Shown in pieces: positions 56,601 through 64,000 of a stretch of 64,000 nucleotides of DNA (the first letter of the stretch is position 1; each line of letters starts with the position of its first letter). Below the pieces are notes generated by a model. It was not told where the DNA came from. It was given only the letters and a program-made list of their open reading frames with translations, and made no database searches. This DNA is from Polytrichum commune. Lineage: Eukaryota > Streptophyta > Polytrichopsida > Polytrichales > Polytrichaceae. Location: assembly GCA_950295325.1 (NCBI GenBank), contig OX485809.1:32130144-32194143 (forward strand). Direction: 5' to 3'. The position numbers were made by a program, and so were the translations under genes.

Positions 56601-58485
56601 GCAGAAGCAACAGATGTTGCAAACGCAGTCCTTGACGGCACCGATTGTGTCATGCTTAGTGGTGAGACAGCAAATGGGTTGTACCCGGAAATTGCGGTTG
56701 GGATCATGTCAAGAATTTGCCAGGAGGCGGAAGCATCAGTGGACTATGGGTCTCTGTTCAAAGATCTTATGAGAAATGTTCCCATGCCAATGAGCCCGCT
56801 TGAGAGTTTGGCATCCTCGGCAGTGCGGACAGCCAACAAAGTACGTGCGGCTTTAATTGTCGTGTTGACGCGCGGTGGAAGCACAGCCAAATTGGTGGCA
56901 AAGTATCGGCCTTCAGTTCCTATCCTTTCCGTGGCAGTTCCGGTCATGACCACCGATAACATTGAATGGCAAGTTAGCGAGGAGTCACCCGCCCGCCATA
57001 GTCTTATATGCAGGTAAGTATATTCCCTCCTCTCTCTTTTTAATGCCTAAACACTTTTAGCATGTTCATGCTAATTGCGTATTCTCTCTTTATAGTACGC
57101 AGATATGTGCAATTAGGTTGCCTTCATGAATAGGTTGCCTCTTTACCCATGCAAATTACCTTGGGTCAAAATAAGATCACAAAAAGTTATAACTTTGTCT
57201 ACCAATCCATATGGCAACCACTGTAAAGAAAAAATCATGTATTTTGGTACTGTGGTAACAAACATCCAAAATAGTGTAGAATGTCAATAAATTAGCATGG
57301 AGCAATCTAATTGCATATACGAGTGTAGATGATGTGAAATCTTTATCAAAGTCTTTTGAAGTTACTTTGTCACTTGTGTGGGTAACAAGAAGAATAACCT
57401 TGCAAGACAACAAAATTTCTGCCGAAAAGTCACATTACAGCCCATGTTCATGCTGTAAAATTTTGAAGTACCGTATGTCAATGAGAGGCTCAAATCGGAC
57501 TCCAAATCTCTTTAGGGGTTAAACCTTCAGCATGCTGTGAGTGTACTCCAATACAAGTTACAACAAAATGGGACATTCTTATGAAATGCAGCTTCATCAA
57601 TTGGAACATGTCCTATGTGACTTTCAATGGCCAATTCATCCATTTTTCGTTCAACAATCTCAACACTCATGTTAGCTGATTAAAGCAAGTTTCAATGTTC
57701 ATCTGCTTTCAACAATTATTCTTCATGGACCAATCTGATCAATTCTGCTCACCTGAAACTACATGGCATATTCTATACGATATAAATGTAGTTTAGTACA
57801 AAAAATTCAATGAATGTTTTGTTCACAACTAAAGGTATGTGGCCCTATCATGGGCACTTGTAACTCCACAAACAAATTCAAGCATGGGGAATTGTCTCAC
57901 AGGGTTAGCAATTACAGATTGCACAAAGTGTCATTTAATGTTTCAAGCCAGAGTTGAGATGTGAAAGCTACAGGAGGTCACAGTGATGCTCTGGGATTCT
58001 CTTTCCCTTTTAAGTGGTCACATAGGCCTCCCAACTGTGTTAAAAAAATTTGATCTAGAATAGTGTCTATGTTTTGAGCACATCCAATCTCATCGTAACA
58101 CATGTCATTCTCAACTAAAGACTTTGCCATCATACCACTAAGATATAGGTGTCCAATTAAGAAGAGTGCGTGAGCACATAAGGCTTACATAGCTTATAGA
58201 TGAGTTTGCAGGGATTTTCAGCTTTAACATGGCCGGCTCTGCACTGGTGCTAACCTCCACACTGCTTTTTTTGGTTTTCTTTTGTTTTGCAGAGGTTTAA
58301 TCCCTCTATTGGCTGAAGGATCAATGAAAGCTACCGACTCGGACACAACAGACGAAACCCTCAATGCTGCTCTTGAGTATGCTGTGAGTAGAAATTTATG
58401 TCAACCAGGGGATGCCATAGTGGCACTCCACCGTATAGGCTCCTCATCTGTGATCAAAATCATGGAAGTTCGAGACATTTATTGA
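53684..58485 (+). CDS. Pyruvate kinase, cytosolic type, four exons (515 aa)
   Basis: Exons are 53684-53947, 55510-55971, 56385-57013 and 58293-58485, joined with GT/AG sites; the total is 1,548 bp including the stop. The enzyme converts phosphoenolpyruvate and ADP to pyruvate and ATP at the end of glycolysis. Exon 1 has TKIICTLGPKSRDV and GMNVARFNFSHG (start of the barrel). Exon 2 opens with GPEIRTG and holds the lid domain. Exon 3 opens with VENQEGLHNFDDIL and carries the active-site stretch DAIMVARGDLGMEIPTEKI, then CVMLSGETANGLYPE. Exon 4 ends the C-terminal domain. There is no transit peptide, and the length fits plant cytosolic isoforms. The start at MTSVDIQGILG is the first ATG in frame. 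Introns of 1.56, 0.41 and 1.28 kb hold MITEs. The gene looks functional. Confidence 0.95.
55186..55412. repeat. Foldback MITE in pyruvate kinase intron 1
   Basis: Inverted arms of about 95 bp start AGCTACACTGTTTTGTCTAA on the left and, reverse complemented, AGCTACACTATCTTGTCTAA on the right. They share TTAGTGTGGGTT and GTTGCTATAACTTTT inward. A short separate hairpin AAAGGTGTTTGACACCTTT lies just upstream at 55155-55173. Confidence 0.7.
57833..58185. repeat. Repeat related to the CATAAGG family, in pyruvate kinase intron 3
   Basis: It begins AAGGTATGTGGCCCTATCAT and ends near CACATAAGGCTTACATAG. Parts (TGTCATTTAATGTTTCA, TCTATGTTTTGAGCACA, ACTCCACAAACAAATT) recur in P450 intron 1 (about 40780-41115) and near 39670. 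It is a dispersed non-coding repeat in introns of unrelated genes. Confidence 0.5.
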
Positions 58486-58644
58486 TCAATTCTGTTGGTA
58501 TCTACGAACACTGGACACAATATCTCCACAATTTGTCTTGTTTGTCTGCCAAATTCTCCATGATACTGAATGTTAGGCAAATTATATACCATGCATTGAG
58601 TCATGAATTAGTGTGAGGTTGGGAGAGTCGCCTTATATCACAAG

Positions 58645-59006
58645 CATAAGGTATGTGGGTGTTATTTGGTTCATTTTTCATGTTCTTCAACTTCTACCAA
58701 TTAGATTTAAACAACAAAATGTATGTTGCAATAGCAAATATACAATGCAGCATCAGCAAACTTTGGATTGAAATTCGGACCTCCCACAAGTGCATGCTTG
58801 TTGATCTTTAAGTGAACACATAAGTCCTCCCAATTGTGTTCATGATTCAGTGTGGAGTAGTTAATAAACTTTGAAGATGTAGTCCAATCTCTTTTAAACA
58901 TGTGTTTATATGGTGTTTGGTTTTTTGATCCTCACCAAACCACACACCAATCAAATATAAGGGTCCAATTAAGAAAGTTAACCGAATAACACCCGCATGC
59001 CTTATG
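58645..59006. repeat. MITE, CATAAGG family (best copy)
   Basis: Ends are CATAAGGTATGTGGGTGTTA and, reverse complemented, CATAAGGCATGCGGGTGTTA, with about 26 bp of inverted similarity. It is 362 bp and non-coding. It lies 160 bp after the pyruvate kinase stop codon and may overlap its 3' UTR or polyadenylation region. A relative is at 4962-5345. Confidence 0.7.
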
Positions 59007-59878
59007 AGTCCTCTATAATCGACTTGTGTCATTGGAATATTGTCCTATGTCACTAGAAAATCTATCACAAAGGTAGGTTTGCGAATTTCTTCCAATGAAG
59101 TTGGAAGGTTGCCAAGGACTCACATGATGGTAGTGTTAGCACATTTGTGGTGTGTACAATGCACGTTCCTTTGTATACCAAGGGTAAGTTTACATTAGGG
59201 TCCAGGTGTAGGAAACTTGGGACTAAAACATCTCTCAAATGGACCTTACTTTCATACTCAAGATTGGACCCAAGCTTGATAGGAGGATTTTTTTCTCTTG
59301 AGACGGGACCACTGAGATTTGACTGAAAAGTGATGCCCAATTCTGCCACTTCATACGTTGGACCCAAAGCCTGGTGTCAACTACTTGGGTCTAATTTTTA
59401 TCTTTCAACCAATAGGACCACTCAATTTATGAATTTTCTTTGGTCTTGGACCTTGGTGCAAATTGGGCCAACCACACGCCATTTGACTACCATGTTTTCA
59501 AAAATCTTCCGACAACCACTCTCACATTCAAATACCTAAAACATTTGCACCCACATTTGCAACCTGTCTAGATATTGTCTACATTGCTGTGCGCAACATT
59601 TTTGCCTTTGTGAATTCAAGAATTCAAGAATTCAAGGGTCTAGCCAAGGCAACCCCTCAAACATTTTAACTTTTTTCATGAATAAAACTGAATCTTGATT
59701 TCCTATCTTTCCACAATTTCTCCTATATACAAATTCAAACATGAGGAGCACTTGGATGGAAGCTTTAAATTCAAGAGCTCGGAATCAGGTATTGATTCTA
59801 ATAGAACTAGAAAATAGAACACCTATGCATAGCATTTTTTTAGTCAGAATGTAATTGAGGACCCATGAGCACAGTTAG
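59007..59878. other. Gene-free stretch
   Basis: No recognised coding motif. A short tandem AAGAATTC/AAG repeat occurs near 59618-59638. Confidence 0.4.
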
Positions 59879-60200
59879 AAGAACATGTGGTTCTATCTTA
59901 TTCTTTTTTTCCTTTTGGCACAAATCGATAAATCAATTGCAAGAAAAGGAACCAAAGCACAACCACCTCGCGAAAACCAACACAAAACCGAGGGGCAATC
60001 AAGAAATAATACCCATATGTTTTCTCAATGACTTGATGTGTTTTCTTAATGGGCCATTGCAAATCATTAAACACCATATCATTCCGTTGGCGCCAAGTAA
60101 TCCACAAGATACCACTTCTCAAGAACATGTGGTTACATATCTTGAGAGCATGATCACAGATTCTACACCAAATGCTAACACAAAGGGGTGTTATATTGGG
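59879..60200 (-). mobile_element. LINE remnant with zf-RVT-like motif
   Basis: On the minus strand the frame reads SIWCRICDHALKICNHMFLR followed by SGILWITWRQRNDMVFNDLQ and WPIKKTHQVI. This resembles the zinc-binding block at the C-terminus of plant LINE reverse transcriptases (W-x2-W-R-x-RN-x-x-VF). Only this short piece survives. Confidence 0.6.
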
Positions 60201-61214
60201 TAACGTTATTTTAGAGGGGAGTAGTCTTAGTATAAGTTATGTTCCACTCGTTCACTCTAAGTGACTGAGGTCTTAAAGTAACACATGTTCAATAATGACA
60301 CCTACTTTGGGTCTTTAATCCGAAGCTAGCTAGCATGTTCACCGCTTGACTCCAAGCTACTTAAAGCTATGAGTGGTTGGAGTATAAGGGAGCATGCACA
60401 CAAGAATAAACCTCCTTTCTAAGCATTGAAAGGCTCAAATAAAAAATGACCTTTTAGATTTGCCATGGACTCGAACAAACTTCGTTTACGCTAAAATTTA
60501 GTTGCTTCCATCCAACTATTGTTTGCTAATCTACAATATTTTTTAGCAATTATTTAGACATTTATGAAGATTTGAATTTGAAGATATTTCAAAAATTGAC
60601 TCTTTAAGGCCTTAGTATCTTATATGAGCTTCATAACTAAGATTCCCATGAACAAAACTAGTATCTTACAATACATAGAGCTTTACATAGAAGTTTGAAG
60701 CTAAGATTATATTTGGTCAAAGATTGTGAGTGATTGATAGTTGAGTCTCTTATAAAGGAGTTGAAAGTTGGGCCGTAATATATCCAAGTTAGTCCGGCCT
60801 AGGAGGGCTTCCCAGATCCTGCCAACATTGCAGTATTGATTAAGCCCGATGTGTGGGTTCAGCTCCCGGGGCTAAAACCAGCACCGTCCTATTGCGGGTG
60901 CCCATAAAGATAACAGGTTGTCATGCTCTGATGTGGTTAGGGATCACTTAGATTCTAAGCATGTGATCACCAACGGTTCAACTTCAAAGCGCCTATATGA
61001 TTACTTTTGCTTTGGAGAAAGATTTACAACTACAAAGCGAGTTGAGACACATGCACTAGATGTTGTGATTGACAAGCAAGCCCAAGGGGTAGTTAATAAT
61101 GCATTGAAGTAACCGATTGCACCCTCCAAGGTTAGCTCATGATTCAAACAAAGAGGATTGAACATATACAACTTACAGACCACAAACATTATGACATTAA
61201 AAGAGTCTCTCTTT
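60201..61214. other. Gene-free stretch with a B-box-like patch
   Basis: Near 60845-60880 the sequence TGTGGGTTCAGCTCCCGGGG resembles a tRNA T-arm/B-box, but no A-box or tRNA fold is apparent. Nothing else is recognised. Confidence 0.35.
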
Positions 61215-61448
61215 ATATGAACCTTATGGCGGGACATTGGTGTCCCATAATACACTGGTTAAAGCTTAAAGCATGTGTCGACTTCAAAATGGATCAGTTG
61301 AAGGCGATCAAGGCGGCGTTAAGACGTCTTGGACACGCTTTGATGTTCAAAGTTGATTTCTATTTTTGATCACTTCCAACCACAAAACCAATCATTAAGG
61401 AGACTCCGATTTATTTGGGACACCGGTATCCCGCTATAAGGTTCATAT
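61215..61448. repeat. MITE with 35-bp inverted ends
   Basis: The left end reads ATATGAACCTTATGGCGGGA and the right, reverse complemented, ATATGAACCTTATAGCGGGA. Similarity continues through GGTGTCCCA. It is 234 bp and non-coding. Confidence 0.7.
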
Positions 61449-61680
61449 GTAGGAGCTTGCTTTGTGATTACAAACACAGTGATTGAAGTTTGTTTAGGCT
61501 AGATATGGAGTGGATCGGAATTGCCTTTTATACTGAGTCTAAATTATCAGTACAATCCTGATTGAATTTAGAGGAAAGATGATTCAGGGATATCAGCAAC
61601 AGACAGTTTGGATGCACATTTTATCACAGTCTATGGCTGTAAGGGGGCAAGGGCAATGAATGGGAAGAATGGACTGCTAA

Positions 61681-62197
61681 GAGCATCCTCAGTGGATCTA
61701 GGTAAAGCTCATTGCAAACCAAAACCTATCTTTTGACTGACCTAAAATTAGAAACTGAAATTACCATCATTAGAAGCACACCTAAATAAACGTGAGATAT
61801 TTCTCAAGAAAAAAGAATTGTAAAAATTTGACGTAGGTGAAATCCCTCATTGAAAACACCACATGCTCAAAATTTAGAGGGAGTGCACCAAATCTTGCTT
61901 TAAAATGGAAAGATCCTCCCACACTCCCTCCAAATTTTTGACATTTAGAGGGAGTGTGGGAGGATCTTTCCATTTTTAAGCAAGATTTGGTGCACTCCCT
62001 CTAAATTTTGAGCATGTGGTGTTTTCAATGAGGGATTTCACCTACGTCAAATTTTTACAATTCTTTTTTCTTGAGAAATATCTCACGTTTATTTAGGTGT
62101 GCTTCTAATGATGGTAATTTCAGTTTCTAATTTTAGGTCAGTCAAAAGATAGGTTTTGGTTTGCAGTGAGCTTTACCTAGATCCACTGAGGATGCTC
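61681..62197. repeat. Tourist-like MITE forming a nearly perfect 517-bp palindrome, TAA duplication
   Basis: TAA flanks both sides (61678-61680, 62198-62200). The ends GAGCATCCTCAGTGGATCTA are inverted copies, and the two arms of about 250 bp match along their length with only two differences noticed by eye. A loop of about 16 bases lies near 61930-61946. The RNA would fold into a long hairpin, a good Dicer substrate. The ends resemble those of the Harbinger element at 15362-36422. Confidence 0.88.
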
Positions 62198-62200
62198 TAA

Positions 62201-64000
62201 GGTTGGGGCATCTTTGACTAATAAAATAAGAGAGTTTGGATCTGTTTAGGAGGAGCAATAGCGGGGAAATGTTGCTCTTACAAATAGAAATACATTCTAA
62301 GGAGAATGCAATTCTATTTTTATTTTATTTTCAAAATCATGAATTTTGAAAATTGTTACAATTTTTGAAGTTGTGATTTAGGGTAATACATAATCGATCT
62401 ATAGGTTAATCCATACCCGCTCACCAAAATGCTACTCCTTGGGCACGACGATTGTTGGAACTCTTATAAGGGTAATCAACCACAAGCCACCACCACATAA
62501 TAAACTTTGACTTTATTTGCCGGAAAATAATAGATCTCATCTATGTTGGCATTAGATGACCCTAGTGAATGGTTAAATGGGACTTGGTCAACTATGGATG
62601 CCTTGACCTTAGTTACAAATGAACCGGAGAGTGTGAGAAATCAACGGTTGAAGTCCAAGACTCTAGAAAAATCACATGTCATTTTAGAGAAATCTATAGA
62701 ATATACGTCAAAGTAATGAAGAAAACCCAAAAGATCACAACATGTAATCGACTGGACATCGAAAACACTAGGAACTTTGACCGATTATGGCCAAACATCT
62801 CCCTGGAAACCGGGCAATGGGAGGAGGATGGGGAACATGCCTCCCAAGTCATTGCAATTCGGTGCAATTGACCACAATCCTTAACACTCTTTTAAATAGT
62901 CATCATGTTTTTATTTTGAACTTCACTTAGGTTTATAATCAAGACTTAGCACATTTAAAATATCGTCATCACATTTTATTGATGTTTTGTAATTTTTATC
63001 GGTTAAATTGTCTCAAACACGAGTCCCCACTAAATGTTAAGACTCACCTCTATTCAATCCTTAGTGGTACACCTTACCATGGTTGGACCCTAACAAATTT
63101 AAGAATCGCATCTAGAGAATACATCATTAAGGAATTATGTGACCATCAACATGTGGATGCCCTTGGGATGCCCCCATACCTAATAACAAGGACACAAATC
63201 CAACTCCATGTTAAATGTTCATAGAGGAAACTAACCCAACATGGGTTTTAAAAGGAGGAAAATTTGCCCATCCCCTCTCATCCCAATTGTAAATCATTCA
63301 TCCCCAGTACAATGTTCTTAGTCATATAACACATGGTATAAGTAAACAACAGTAACTCAATGTTCGCGAACTAATATAATTTGTATTCGATGTATATAGT
63401 ACTCAACATTTTGGCAATCTATCACAAGGAAGGATAGGTGGGTGCCAACGCAATCACTATTGCTCCAATGTTCCAAAACGGACGATTGGCGATGACGGCA
63501 TGCTTATGAGATGATTGGGAATGACTTGGAACATTCATTCATTCATAGGTGCACAAGTGCAATGAGGCTAGATGGCATGGGTCCAAACTAGTTAGACTAC
63601 ATTGAAGTAAAAAGAGCAACATCAATTGAATATTCATTAGTATCAATGAATAGTATATATTAACGTAATATAATATGGTAGTGAAAACCTAGGATATGGT
63701 GTAGTCCCACTAAACCCAAGCAAGGCCTCACATTTGTATTATCAACAAAGTAGGAACTTAATATGCAAGATGTTGTTAGTTACCGATGTTGGATTAGTAA
63801 CCCCTTTTTTTAATGTGACTTGGGTATATGGAATGAGGATTTTTCATCGTTTCATACCATTCGAGCTTATATGTCATCAAAGAATCTTCACACCTAGGTG
63901 AACTTCTCCTCGTATCAATATGGTGTTATGTTAATAATGGTTCAAACAATAACTCAAATATACAAAGATTCTCTCACCTTGCGATACCCACCAAGTATCA
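62201..64000. other. Gene-free right end
   Basis: AT-rich sequence with short open frames only. A segment near 62640-62830 (GTAATCGACTGGACATCG, CATCTCCCTGGAAACCGGGC) is reminiscent of 5575-5645 in the P450 pseudogene intron, suggesting a shared dispersed repeat. No gene is supported. Confidence 0.4.

Noticed and set aside
60845..60880. tRNA gene
   Set aside because: There is a B-box-like patch but no acceptor, D or anticodon arm pairing that I could find.

Overview
The window looks like nuclear DNA of a land plant. The evidence is a four-exon cytosolic-type pyruvate kinase gene, two A-type (CYP71-clan-like) cytochrome P450 genes with plant-style introns, PIF/Harbinger and Tourist-type elements, LINE remnants and Ty3-like LTR retrotransposons. 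A reverse transcriptase of a type I associate with Penelope-like elements, together with a pogo/Tigger-like element, makes a non-flowering plant (bryophyte, lycophyte or fern) plausible. That is inference, and I cannot name a species.

Three gene regions are credible as host genes. A cytochrome P450 at 38332-42181 (minus) reads as an intact three-exon, 523-residue protein. A diverged copy of it at 3125-7886 (minus) keeps the same splice sites but has a 4-nt insertion, a nonsense codon and another frameshift, so it is a pseudogene; the two are probably an old tandem duplication. Pyruvate kinase at 53684-58485 (plus) reads as an intact 515-residue protein. A fragment resembling an FCP1/NIF-type phosphatase lies at about 37501-38027.

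Most of the space between the P450 copies is one nest of mobile elements. The outer shell is a PIF/Harbinger transposon (15362-36422, TTA target duplication) carrying a broken DDE transposase (plus) and a broken Myb/SANT-like partner gene (minus). Into it went a 2.8-kb sequence of unknown type, which itself carries a MITE, and three solo LTRs of one family with perfect 5-bp target duplications (ACGGG, GAAAG, CTTCT). The CTTCT solo LTR was in turn hit by a fourth solo LTR (CAAGC) and by a 6.3-kb retroelement. With the insertions removed, the Harbinger element is about 5 kb, a normal size.

The 6.3-kb retroelement (28882-35204) is the most unusual object here. It has two apparently identical 1,117-bp terminal direct repeats bounded by CT tracts. 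ORF1 encodes a 510-residue protein with an RG-rich tail, and ORF2 a roughly 700-residue reverse transcriptase with a YIDD box. I see no protease, RNase H, integrase, tyrosine recombinase or GIY-YIG domain. Its intact ORFs and matching repeats suggest a recent insertion.

Elsewhere there are two divergent Ty3-like gag fragments (8087-14951), a LINE 3' end (44040-46430), a pogo/Tigger-like element with TA duplications (49167-50731), several MITEs (one a nearly perfect 517-bp palindrome at 61681-62197), SINE-like sequences and a minisatellite. The ends of the window (1-3124 and 62198-64000) hold no gene I can support.
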